A DNA stretch of 64,000 nucleotides from an uncultured Eggerthella sp. (GTDB taxonomy: Bacteria; Actinomycetota; Coriobacteriia; Coriobacteriales; Eggerthellaceae). Below are positions 9,979 through 18,040 of the stretch, piece by piece; within the stretch, counting starts at the first letter, position 1; each line of letters begins with the position of its first letter. The notes under the pieces were generated by a model, which made no database searches, was not told the origin of the DNA, and saw only the letters and a list, made by a program, of their open reading frames with translations. A program made the position numbers and the translations under genes. The stretch lies in contig CAUASB010000001.1 of the NCBI GenBank assembly GCA_958431815.1, positions 340,187 to 404,186 on the forward strand, given 5' to 3'.

Positions 9979-10908
9979 ATGCTTGCTCATTTGCTAGACA
10001 GAGCGCCTCGATTCATAGCTGTAATTGTTACGGTCTGGCTACTGGCTTGCTTAAGCGCCCTTTCAGGGTGCGGCAGCTCCGAAGAAGCAAGCGGCGCAAG
10101 CTTCACGCCAGCAACGTCTATCGCCGGCGCATCCTTTCACAAAAACGCAGCCAAAGGCAGCAACGGCGCCTTGGTGGACACTTCCGCCACCTCGGAGGGA
10201 TACGTGGCCGCCTCGGCAACCAGCTCTTCGCGCCTGAAGTTCCAGGTAACCTGCGGCGGGCAAAGCGCCACGTACGACCTGTCCCAAAACGGCACCGCCA
10301 TCGTGTGCCCCCTTACCTACGGCAACGGAACCTACACCTTCCGCGTAATGCAGAACACTTCGGGCAATAACTATGTAGAGCTGTACAGCACCAGCGCCAC
10401 CGTTTCGATTGCCAACGAGTTCGACCCTTACCTGCGTCCCAACGTGTTCTGCAGCTATTCCGAAAGCAGCGCCTGCGTTGCCAAAGCACGCGAATTGGTT
10501 GCCGGTGCCACCAACCAGGGCGAAGCGGTGAAGGCAATCTGCTCGTACATTGTCGACAACATCAAATACGACGACGCCAAAGCCGAAAAGCTGAAGAACG
10601 CCACCGGCTACGTGCCCAACCCCGACGATACGCTTTCCTCGGGCACGGGAATCTGCTTCGACTACGCCAGCCTGGGCGCCGCCATGCTGCGCAGCCAGGG
10701 CATCCCCGCGCAAATCGTTACCGGTTACGTTTCGCCCGACAACATCTACCACGCCTGGATCATGGTGTACATCGACGGCACCTGGAAAAGCGCGCAGTTC
10801 AAGGTAGACCCGAACACCTGGAGCCGCGTGGACCTCACCTTCGCCGCCAGCAGCGGGAACAGCAACGTAGGCGACGGCAAGAACTACACCGACCGCTACG
10901 TGTATTAA
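9979..10908 (+). CDS. Transglutaminase-like domain lipoprotein
   Basis: Secreted lipoprotein of 309 residues with a C-terminal transglutaminase/papain-like domain. Residues 10-30 are hydrophobic and end in LSALSGC, so Cys31 is the probable lipidated residue. The catalytic triad is readable: Cys226 in GTGICFDYAS, His258 in NIYHAWIMVY and Asp277 in FKVDPNTW. Residues 32-90 are Ser/Ala/Thr-rich spacer and about 90-145 form a beta-rich segment. The family cleaves or cross-links peptide amide bonds; in bacteria many members are secreted proteases or amidases of unknown substrate. The gene is divergent from the giant adhesin, so a role on surface proteins is possible but only inferred. The -10 placement suggests leaderless translation. 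Confidence 0.8.
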   Translation: MLAHLLDRAPRFIAVIVTVWLLACLSALSGCGSSEEASGASFTPATSIAGASFHKNAAKGSNGALVDTSATSEGYVAASATSSSRLKFQVTCGGQSATYDLSQNGTAIVCPLTYGNGTYTFRVMQNTSGNNYVELYSTSATVSIANEFDPYLRPNVFCSYSESSACVAKARELVAGATNQGEAVKAICSYIVDNIKYDDAKAEKLKNATGYVPNPDDTLSSGTGICFDYASLGAAMLRSQGIPAQIVTGYVSPDNIYHAWIMVYIDGTWKSAQFKVDPNTWSRVDLTFAASSGNSNVGDGKNYTDRYVY

Positions 10909-11156
10909 AGCTGCCCGGCCGTTTGGCAAAGCTGCCCTGCCGCGATGCCAAACCGCCGCAAAACCAGCCTAAGTCAGACGGCGCATCGTACTTTTGGGCC
11001 TCTTTTTGCCAACGAGCCTGCCGTTTTCAACGCAAACGCCCAAACGAAAGCAACGAATCGTATAAACGAGCTGGAAATACGCAGCAAATGACGCTCCCCC
11101 GTCGTTTTCCGTGCAACAATAGGCAAAGAACTCTTTACCAACATCAAGGGGAAGTT

Positions 11157-12208
11157 ATGGCAGAGAAACAACTGGAAAGCAGCGCCGTAAGCGCTTTCTG
11201 TACCAGCGTGGCAACCATGCTGGCAGCAGGCGTGCAAACAGACGAAGCCGTGCACATGCTTTCAGAAAACCGCGAGCAGTCGCCCTTCAAGCGCGTATGC
11301 GACACGGTGTACGCCAAACTCGCTGAAGGCCTGGACCTGGCAGAATCGATGGAAGCGACCGGGGCCTTCCCTGCATACGCCGTAGAAATGGTGCGCGTGG
11401 GCGAACGCTCCGGCCGCACCGAGCGCGTGCTGCGCAGTCTGGGACGCTACTACGAAAGCGAGCGCCGCTCGTTTGCCAAGCTGCAGAGCTCGGTAGGCTA
11501 CCCGGCCGCCTTGCTGTGCATCATGAGCATCATCTTGCTGTTCACGGTAATTGTTATCCTGCCTATCTTCACCAGCACCTACGACGATATGTCTGGATCG
11601 CTTACCTCCGGTTCGTTTAGCATGGTGGGCGCTTCCATGATCATCGGCTACGTGGCCCTTGCCATTGTGCTGGTTGCCACGGTGTGCGCCGTTATCATCT
11701 CGATCCTTACCCACAGCGAATCGGGCCGCGCGCGCGTTACTTCGCTCATGCGCAAGTTCCCCGCCACCAGCCAGGCAATGTACCAGCTGGCGCTTTCCCG
11801 CTTCACCAACGCCCTTGCCGCGTTCGTGGCTTCCGGCGTGCAGGAAGAGCAGGCACTGCGCCAGGCAATGGCCACTGTCGACCACCCCGAGCTTGCCGCC
11901 AAGCTCGACAACACCCTGGCCAGCATGATCGACTTGGACAACCCCGAAGCCTGGGCCAGGCAATCGTAGAAAACGAAGTGTTCGAGCCCGCTTACGGCCG
12001 CATGCTTTTGATGGGCACCCGCTCTGGTTCTTCTGACGAAGTGCTGGCGCACCTTTCCGACATCTTCTTCGAAGACGCAAACGCCCAGATCGACAGCGCA
12101 GTAGACAGCGTAGAGCCCGCCCTTGCCGCCTTCCTTACCGTGGCCGTGGGCGCAACGCTCATCGCGGTGATGCTTCCCCTTATCGGCATCATGGGCTCCA
12201 TCGCATAA
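11157..12208 (+). pseudogene. pilC: Type IV pilus inner-membrane platform protein (PilC/GspF family), frameshifted
   Basis: PilC/GspF-family platform protein that anchors the pilus ATPases at the membrane. ATG 11157 follows AAGGGGAAG. The first frame (270 aa) ends at 11969. The remaining 80 or so residues continue in the -1 frame (SLGQAIVENEVF ... GIMGSIA) to 12208. Joined, the protein would have about 350 residues with two T2SSF domains (first with GERSGRTERVLRSL, second with GTRSGSSDEVLAHL) and three membrane spans, as expected. Restoring one C in the CCCC run near 11944 would fuse the frames as DNPRSLGQAIVENE. This may be a real inactivating deletion, a sequencing error or, less likely, programmed frameshifting. 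It leads the pilus cluster. Confidence 0.82.
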
Positions 12209-12220
12209 GAAGGCGATCGC

Positions 12221-12547
12221 ATGTTTCACGAGATAACCGACAGCGAGCTGGCACGGCGCCGCAAGGTGCGCATCATCGTGGTGTGCTGCCTGGTGGTGGT
12301 TGCCGTGCTTGCCTGCCTTGCCTATTCCGCAGCGCAGGCCAACGCCCGCGAACAGGGCGCGGCGGCCCTGCACGACTCCATCATCAGCGCCGCCAAGCAG
12401 TGCTGCGCCATCGAAGGCAGCTACCCCTCTTCGCTTGAGCATTTGGAGCAGGATTATGGCCTTTCCATCAACCACGACGAATACGTGGTTTCCTACGAAA
12501 GCTTCGCCGACAACATCATGCCCACCGTGGTGGTGACGCCCAAATGA
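12221..12547 (+). CDS. Small bitopic membrane protein of pilus cluster
   Basis: 108 residues: a short basic cytoplasmic head (ARRRKVR), one membrane span at about 18-40 and an exported tail with a Cys pair (AAKQCCAIEGSYPSSLEHLEQ). The tail pattern resembles the variable part of short pseudopilins (EGSYP..L..L...YG), but no canonical prepilin peptidase site (G-F-x3-E) is present. The start at 12221 is 12 nt after the pilC-like frame and is preceded by GAAGGCG. Its 3' end overlaps the next ATG by 4 nt, so it is translationally coupled. A role as minor pilin or assembly factor is inferred from position only. Confidence 0.7.
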   Translation: MFHEITDSELARRRKVRIIVVCCLVVVAVLACLAYSAAQANAREQGAAALHDSIISAAKQCCAIEGSYPSSLEHLEQDYGLSINHDEYVVSYESFADNIMPTVVVTPK

Positions 12548-13092
12548 GCAACCACGACCATCTTGACTCCGTCGAGGAAACAGACCGCATAAACGCCATT
12601 TCGGCTATTGCCGGGCTTGACCTTAAAGGGAAGAAACCTTCACGCATCAAGCAGGTGTTTTCACCCCTTATCCTGGGCGTGTTCTTCGCGGCGCTGCTCT
12701 TGGCGCTGATATCGGGCGTTTTGGTGTACAAGTACATCACCGACACGCAAACGCACGACAACACCGCCCGCGAAGGCGTGGGCCTTATCACGAACGTGGT
12801 GCGCGCCAACGATGCGCATGAAACCATCGCCGCTGGCACCGGTCCTGAAGGCCGTTCGCTTGTGGTGCTGGAAACGCTTGATTCCGGTTCGTACGAAACC
12901 CGTTACTACCTGTACCAGGGCAAGATCCTGCAGGAATACAGCCTGGCGGGAACCCCTTATACGCCTGAAAAGGCCAGCGAGGTAATCGATTCCAACACCT
13001 TCGAATTCTCGTACAGCCATGGGCTTTTGAGCGTTACCACCGATGAAGGCACTTCCGAAGTTGCCCTCCGATCCATGCAAGGAGGCAACTAA
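12544..13092 (+). CDS. DUF4860-like membrane protein of pilus cluster
   Basis: 182 residues with about 45 cytoplasmic residues, one membrane span (about 43-66, PLILGVFFAALLLALISGVL) and an exported beta-rich domain (RSLVVLETLDSGSYETRYYLYQG). It resembles the DUF4860 proteins that occur in pilus or type II secretion-like clusters of Coriobacteriia and Clostridia, though this is recalled and not searched. It overlaps its upstream neighbour (ATGA) and touches the next gene (TAATG), so the genes form one operon. Function unknown. Confidence 0.68.
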   Translation: MSNHDHLDSVEETDRINAISAIAGLDLKGKKPSRIKQVFSPLILGVFFAALLLALISGVLVYKYITDTQTHDNTAREGVGLITNVVRANDAHETIAAGTGPEGRSLVVLETLDSGSYETRYYLYQGKILQEYSLAGTPYTPEKASEVIDSNTFEFSYSHGLLSVTTDEGTSEVALRSMQGGN

Positions 13093-13496
13093 TGGCCGCA
13101 CAGAAACAAGGGAAAACCTCGTGGACGGGCACGGCGTTCATGGTTGAAGCGCTGGTGCTGCTGTTCTTCCTGGTGGCGTCGCTTGCCGTGTTCACGCAGC
13201 TGTTCGCCTATTCCGCAAACGGTGCAAAGGAGGCGCAGCGCATCACGCAGGCAACCGAGCTTGCGCAGAACGCCGCCGAGGAATTCTCCGCAAACCCGCA
13301 GGCCGTAGCCGCGGGGCAAACGGTGGGTCTGGGCGCCGCCCAAAGCGAAGGCGCCGATAGCTTCACCGTTTCGTGCGACGTTTCGGACGAAGCTCAGGGG
13401 CACGGTACCTACTACACCGCGCACATCACCGTAACCGATAGCGAAGGCGAAGCCTATGCACTCGATGCCTCGCGCTACATGGAAGGGGTGAACTAG
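13092..13496 (+). CDS. Prepilin-like membrane protein
   Basis: 134 residues. Near the N-terminus a short polar leader ends in WTGTAFMVEALVLLFFLVAS. This recalls a type IV prepilin N-terminus with Glu soon after the cleavage point, but the -1 Gly is displaced (GTAFMVE and not GFxxxE), so processing is uncertain. The exported part is rich in Ala, Glu and Thr. ATG shares one base with the preceding TAA. A minor pilin or pseudopilin is the best guess. Confidence 0.65.
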   Translation: MAAQKQGKTSWTGTAFMVEALVLLFFLVASLAVFTQLFAYSANGAKEAQRITQATELAQNAAEEFSANPQAVAAGQTVGLGAAQSEGADSFTVSCDVSDEAQGHGTYYTAHITVTDSEGEAYALDASRYMEGVN

Positions 13497-13497
13497 C

Positions 13498-13995
13498 ATG
13501 GCAGACAAGCAAACCGAAGGGCTGCGCATCGGCCCCATCACCCTAGTAACGCTGATCTCCGTCCTGCTGCTGGCAGTTCTTGCTGTGCTGTGCGTTACCA
13601 CTTCCAACGCCACCCAGGCAATGGCGCAGCGCCATGCGGAAGCCACCACGGAAACGTACGCGCTTGATTCCTACGGGCAGGCGATGCTTGCCACCATAAG
13701 CGAAACAACGCAGCATGCCGGTTCCGCTCAGGCGGCCGCAAACGACGTGAACACCAACCTGGAAAGCATCAAAACAGCCGCCCTTGAAAAGAGCGGCGTG
13801 CAAGGCCTTTCCGTAAGCGCCCAGGTAAGCGGCACCAACATTTCCTTCACCGTTTCCGACGAAGAAGGCAAAGCACTTGACGCCGCCGTGACCATCACCG
13901 AATCTCACACGCTTTCCATCGACGAATGGAAACTTTCCACTACCCAGCAAACCAACGATGAAACCCTTTGGTCCAGCGAAAGCTCGAACCAGTAA
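13498..13995 (+). CDS. Small membrane protein of pilus cluster
   Basis: 165 residues with one membrane span at about 12-36 (IGPITLVTLISVLLLAVLAVL) followed by a helical exported region and a C-terminal beta segment. No prepilin cleavage motif and no recognised domain. It is separated by 1 nt from the previous gene and by 18 nt from pilT, so co-transcription is likely. It may be a pilus assembly or alignment protein; that is inference from context. Confidence 0.62.
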   Translation: MADKQTEGLRIGPITLVTLISVLLLAVLAVLCVTTSNATQAMAQRHAEATTETYALDSYGQAMLATISETTQHAGSAQAAANDVNTNLESIKTAALEKSGVQGLSVSAQVSGTNISFTVSDEEGKALDAAVTITESHTLSIDEWKLSTTQQTNDETLWSSESSNQ

Positions 13996-14013
13996 CACGA
14001 CAAGGAGAACCCT

Positions 14014-15087
14014 ATGCAGCTGAAAGAGCTCTTGAAGCAAATGATCGACGTCAAAGCATCCGACGTATTCATCAATGCCGGCTTGCCTTTGTCGTACCAG
14101 GCAAGCGGCGTGCACGTGCGCACTGACGGCGACCCGCTTACCCCTGCGAAGTCGAAAGAGTACATCGAGGGCATTTACGAGCTTGCGGGCCGCGATATTT
14201 CCATCTTCGAGGCCAACATCAACCACGACGACGACTTCAGCTTCGCCATCCCGGGCGTGGGCCGCTTCCGTGCCAACATCTTCCGTCAGCGCGGTTCGTA
14301 CGGCGCGGTTATCCGCGTTATCCCGTTTGGCCTGCCCAACCCCGTGGAAATGAACATCCCCGATTCGGTTATGGACTTGGCCGACACCAACAAGGGCCTG
14401 GTGCTGGTAACCGGCCCCGCCGGCAGCGGCAAATCCACCACCCTCGCCTGCCTGCTTGACCGCATGAACCACGGCCGCACGGGCCACATCATCACGATGG
14501 AAGACCCCATCGAGTACGTTCACAAGCACGGTACGTGCATCATCACCCAGCGCGAGATTCCAACCGATATCGCCACGTATTCCGAGGCACTGCGCTCGGC
14601 TATGCGTGAGAGCCCCAACGTTATCCTTCTGGGCGAAATGCGCGATGCCGACACCATCGGAACGGCTATGAACGCCGCGGAAATGGCACAGTTGGTGCTT
14701 TCCACGCTGCATACCACCAGCGCATCCGACACAGTGGAGCGCATCGTAGACGCCTTCCCTGCCAACCAGCAGCGCCAGGTGCGCATCCAGCTTTCCATGG
14801 TGCTGCAGGCCGTTGTATGCCAGCAGCTGGTGCCCACGATAGACGGCAAGACGATGCCCGTCTTCGAGATCATGATCATGAACACCGCCATCCGCAACCT
14901 TATCCGCGAGGAAAAGGCTTACCAGATCGACAGCGTTATTGCCTCCAACGGCAAACTGGGCATGCAAACCATGGACCAGGGCCTTTACGCCGCCGTTAAA
15001 GCCGGCAAGGTTTCCAAGGAAACCGCCCTTGCCTACGCGAACCACCAAGAAGCACTCCTGCGCCGCTTCGGCAGCGAAGGACTATAG
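14014..15087 (+). CDS. pilT: Type IV pilus retraction ATPase PilT
   Basis: Hexameric cytoplasmic ATPase that powers pilus retraction and twitching. The 357 residues match the usual PilT length. Motifs: Walker A GPAGSGKST at 134-142, Asp box TMEDPIEY at 161-168, Walker B VILLGEMRD at 203-211 and His box LHTTSASDT at 232-240. The AIRNLIRE motif typical of PilT is present as TAIRNLIREEK, which separates it from the extension ATPase PilB. SD AAGGAGAACCCT precedes ATG 14014. It closes the pilus operon. No pilB, prepilin peptidase or major pilin is visible in the window, so those must lie elsewhere. Confidence 0.95.
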   Translation: MQLKELLKQMIDVKASDVFINAGLPLSYQASGVHVRTDGDPLTPAKSKEYIEGIYELAGRDISIFEANINHDDDFSFAIPGVGRFRANIFRQRGSYGAVIRVIPFGLPNPVEMNIPDSVMDLADTNKGLVLVTGPAGSGKSTTLACLLDRMNHGRTGHIITMEDPIEYVHKHGTCIITQREIPTDIATYSEALRSAMRESPNVILLGEMRDADTIGTAMNAAEMAQLVLSTLHTTSASDTVERIVDAFPANQQRQVRIQLSMVLQAVVCQQLVPTIDGKTMPVFEIMIMNTAIRNLIREEKAYQIDSVIASNGKLGMQTMDQGLYAAVKAGKVSKETALAYANHQEALLRRFGSEGL

Positions 15088-15113
15088 TTGCGCTGTTCTG
15101 CCGAACAGCGCAA
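15088..15113 (+). repeat. Perfect hairpin directly after pilT stop
   Basis: An 11-bp perfect stem (15088-15098 with 15103-15113) and TGCC loop begin at the base after the pilT stop codon. There is no T-tract, so it is more likely an mRNA 3'-end protecting hairpin than a terminator. It is the first of several palindromes in this gap. Confidence 0.7.
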
Positions 15114-15138
15114 GACTCTTGAGGCGCAATGACGCTGC

Positions 15139-15238
15139 GCGGGACTCTGACGGCGCAGGGAAATTTCGAAGGGGCAGGCATGGCACGAAGGCCGATGCCT
15201 GCCCCTTCTCAATCCCCCTGCACTCGTCAGAGTCCCGC
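15139..15238. repeat. Nested inverted-repeat element of about 100 bp
   Basis: Three nested complementary arm pairs are visible: outer 14 bp (15139-15152 with 15225-15238, GCGGGACTCTGACG), middle GCAGGG/CCCTGC (15155-15160 with 15216-15221) and inner 14 bp (15168-15181 with 15195-15208, GAAGGGGCAGGCAT). No gene lies inside. It looks like a small non-coding palindromic (MITE- or REP-like) unit. Confidence 0.75.
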
Positions 15239-15339
15239 TCGCTGACTTACTAGCGCATACCCCGATCTTTTGCTTGTATCTCCGGGCCATTAGACATCTA
15301 AGGGTCGGTTTCCATTGGAAACACTACTTACAAAAAAAG

Positions 15340-15378
15340 AAAAGCCACCTGACTCAAAATTAGTCAGGTGGCTTTTTT
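15340..15378. terminator. Bidirectional rho-independent terminator between pilT and HPt gene
   Basis: AAGCCACCTGACT pairs with AGTCAGGTGGCTT across a short AT-rich loop, flanked by an A-tract on the left and a T-tract on the right. It can stop both the pilT operon and the opposing HPt operon. Confidence 0.88.
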
Positions 15379-15511
15379 AAAATGACTTTTGCTAACGCCC
15401 TAGCAGGATCAAAAGCTTCTGGTTATTTGCCGCTCTTCAAGCTTTGGAATCTTCCGCACTCGCCAGAATCACGCACAGCGGCATCGCGCCTTGCAAGGTG
15501 CGTGACGTCCG

Positions 15512-15865
15512 CTAGGACAGCGCAGCGTTCAGGGCGTCGATTACGTTGTTGTACTCGGCTTCCACCTGGGCGAACAGTTCCTCGGTTCCTTCCAGGCTGC
15601 CGGCACGCAGCACTTCGGTGATTTCGTTGGTGGGCTTGTACAGGTTGGTAAAGCCAAGGTTCAGGCACACGCCCTTCAGCGTGTGCGCCGCCATGAAGGC
15701 CGCGTCAACGTCTTTGGCGGCAAGCGATTCCTTCAACGTGGCGAAGCTGCCGTCGTCAAGGAACTTGCCCATGAAGCGGCGCACCAGATCTTCGTTCATA
15801 AGGCGCTTCAGCACGTCTTGGTAGTTTCCGCCTACTTGTTCGTAAGCTTGTTCGAGGGTAGACAT
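15512..15865 (-). CDS. Histidine phosphotransfer (HPt) protein
   Basis: Single-domain HPt protein of 117 residues that shuttles a phosphoryl group between receiver domains. The phospho-accepting histidine is His61 in AAHTLKGVCLNLGF. AAGGAG lies just upstream of ATG 15865, which favours that start. An ATG at 15883 overlaps the preceding TGA (ATGA) and would add six residues; both are possible. The neighbours supply a hybrid kinase with its own receiver and a receiver-containing c-di-GMP enzyme, which are the natural donor and acceptor for this protein. Confidence 0.9.
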   Translation of the reverse strand: MSTLEQAYEQVGGNYQDVLKRLMNEDLVRRFMGKFLDDGSFATLKESLAAKDVDAAFMAAHTLKGVCLNLGFTNLYKPTNEITEVLRAGSLEGTEELFAQVEAEYNNVIDALNAALS

Positions 15866-15879
15866 TTTGAGCTCCTTAC

Positions 15880-17808
15880 TCATTTATTTGCATTGAAGAG
15901 GGGGGGGGTGAGCGCTGGGACATCCAGCTCTTCGGCTATGCGTTCCTGCACGTCAACCAGGCAATCGAGCAGCAGTGGATTGAACGCGCCGCACTCCCCG
16001 TTCAAGATCATGCGCATGGCCTCTTCATGGGGCACCGCATGTTTGTACACCCGTTCGCTGGTCAGAGCGTCGTACACATCGGCGAGCGAAACAACCTGGG
16101 CCGAAATGGGAATATCATCCCCCTTCAAACCATCGGGATAGCCGCTGCCGTCGTATCGTTCGTGGTGCCAACGGCAAATGTCATGAGCCGTCCTGATAAG
16201 CGTGGGGTTGTCGTTGTATTCGTCGAGCTTTTCCAGCATTTCGGCGCCGCGCACCGTATGCGTTTTCATGATCTCGAACTCTTCTTCGGTGAGCTTGCCT
16301 GGCTTGTTCAGCACCGCATCGGGAATGGCAAGCTTACCGATATCGTGCAGCGTGGAAGCCATGGCAATGGCCGAGCGTTCCTTGCCGCGAATAATGTACT
16401 TGTCGCTCTTCTGCACCAAACGCTCCAGCAGGATTTCCGTGAGGTTGCGCACATGCAGAACATGCGGGCCGCTTTCGCCGTTGCGCAGTTCCATGGCGCC
16501 GCCCATGATGTTAACCAGCATGGTGCTGTCTTTTTCGCGCTCAATGAACTGCTGCGCCAGAAGCGAGCTGAGCCTGCGCTGCTTGGCGTACAGGCGCATG
16601 ATGTTGCTTACGCGCTGACGCACCACGCGCATGTCGAACGGGCGGCTTACGTAGTCGGAAGCACCCAGCTCGTAGGCGCGCAGCACCGCTTCGTCGGAGT
16701 CTTCGCTGGAAATCATGATTACCGGGATGTCTTCGATCCAGCCCGCGCGCGCCATGCGCGAAAGCACGTCGAAGCCGTTCATCTTCGGCATGATGATATC
16801 CAGCAAAACCAGGCTTATCTCGCTACCGTACTTTTCCAGCAGGGCAACGCATTCGGTGCCGTCCTCGGCTTCCAAGATCTCGTATTCGCCCTGCAGCATT
16901 TCTTTCAAGATCTCGCGGTTCATGAACGAATCATCCACGATAAGCAGGATGGGCTTGCTCACCTTCAGCGTTGATTCGGGGTCGGAATCGGTTACCACCA
17001 CACCCTTGCGCTGCTTGGCGCGATACATCAACGCGTCGGCCTTCTTCACGGCGTCTTCCACCATACCGCCGCGCGAGATAACGCCACCCACGCTTACGGA
17101 CAAGTGCATCGACTCGTATCCGGGCACCACCGCTTCGGCCACGCTTTCGGAAATCACCGCGAGCTTGTGCGAGAAATCTTCCGCCACGATGTTGGGCATC
17201 ACCAGCACGAACTCGTCGCCGCCGTAGCGTACCAGCATGTCGGTGTCGCGGATGTTGGAGCGCATGGCGCGTGCCGCCGTTTTCAGGGCGACGTCGCCGG
17301 CATGATGGCCCAGGGCATCGTTTACCACCTTGAAATCGTCAAGGTCGATAACGGCGATGCCGGCGAACAAGCGCTGCTTGCACAGCTTGTCTTCGTAAAA
17401 GCGACGATTGTACACGCCCGAAAGGGCATCATGATACAGAAGGCTCACGTTCGACTTGCCGTTTACCGCACTTGCCGGATGGGCGTACAAAAGCACATGG
17501 GGCGAACCGTCAACGTCAATGCGGCGCGCCGTGGCAACACTTGTGTCGTCCCCCGTGCGCAAAACGTAGGTTTGCTCGCCGCCGTTTCGGATCACCTCGT
17601 TGCAGACCTTGCGCATGCAGGGGCAGCCTTCGCCAAACAGCAGGCAATCGCTTTCCTGGTCTACTGCCTCTTCATCCATAAGGCGCACAACGGGATATAT
17701 CTTTTCCAGGCGATCTACCTCTTCGCCCGCCTGTTCATGGGTAACGGAACCCTTGCGCTGGGCCTCCTGCGCGTAGTGGGCCCTTTTTTCGCGCTGTTGT
17801 TCTTCCAT
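15880..17808 (-). CDS. GGDEF-REC-HD-GYP c-di-GMP turnover protein
   Basis: Cytoplasmic signalling protein of 642 residues from ATG 17808 (an upstream in-frame ATG at 17931 adds 41 residues without domain character). Order: PAS-like or Cys-containing N-terminal region (about 35-120), GGDEF domain (about 125-280) with intact GGDEF at 196-200 and a product-inhibition RxxD site (RDTD, 187-190), receiver domain (about 286-405) with acceptor Asp337 in LLDIIMPKMNG, and HD-GYP phosphodiesterase (about 425-620) with HD at 488-489 and GYP at 556-558. It can in principle both make and break c-di-GMP under phosphorelay control. The coding strand holds a C9 tract at 15900-15908 near the C-terminus. The stop overlaps the HPt start region. 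Confidence 0.9.
   Translation of the reverse strand: MEEQQREKRAHYAQEAQRKGSVTHEQAGEEVDRLEKIYPVVRLMDEEAVDQESDCLLFGEGCPCMRKVCNEVIRNGGEQTYVLRTGDDTSVATARRIDVDGSPHVLLYAHPASAVNGKSNVSLLYHDALSGVYNRRFYEDKLCKQRLFAGIAVIDLDDFKVVNDALGHHAGDVALKTAARAMRSNIRDTDMLVRYGGDEFVLVMPNIVAEDFSHKLAVISESVAEAVVPGYESMHLSVSVGGVISRGGMVEDAVKKADALMYRAKQRKGVVVTDSDPESTLKVSKPILLIVDDSFMNREILKEMLQGEYEILEAEDGTECVALLEKYGSEISLVLLDIIMPKMNGFDVLSRMARAGWIEDIPVIMISSEDSDEAVLRAYELGASDYVSRPFDMRVVRQRVSNIMRLYAKQRRLSSLLAQQFIEREKDSTMLVNIMGGAMELRNGESGPHVLHVRNLTEILLERLVQKSDKYIIRGKERSAIAMASTLHDIGKLAIPDAVLNKPGKLTEEEFEIMKTHTVRGAEMLEKLDEYNDNPTLIRTAHDICRWHHERYDGSGYPDGLKGDDIPISAQVVSLADVYDALTSERVYKHAVPHEEAMRMILNGECGAFNPLLLDCLVDVQERIAEELDVPALTPPLFNANK
15900..15908 (-). 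repeat. C9 homopolymer inside coding sequence
   Basis: Nine consecutive C on the coding strand, encoding the end of a TPP segment 8 codons before the stop of the c-di-GMP protein. A slip by one base in either direction would only change the last few residues, because all three frames terminate close to the HPt start. Confidence 0.8.
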
Positions 17809-18040
17809 ACCTGCACTCGCTTCCTTTTCGCTGCGGCAAGGCGCTGCAGCGCGCAACGGCGATTTCCCGGCAACGCAATTGCCATCGCAGGAACCCGCAC
17901 GCCGCTCCCCTCTTAACGCAAAGCGAAGCACTGCTTGAAAACCCTCCTGTGCGACGCTTGCGCACCATACCCGCGACCGCTCGCCAAAAATGCGTTTTCA
18001 GCTGCACCTTTGTCGGGGGCATGTCGTTTCTTCCTCTAGG

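Noticed and set aside
11930..11970. Programmed -1 frameshift in the pilC-like gene
   Set aside because: No classic X-XXY-YYZ slippery heptamer is evident at the junction; a single-base deletion in CCCC is simpler. Left open as minor alternative.
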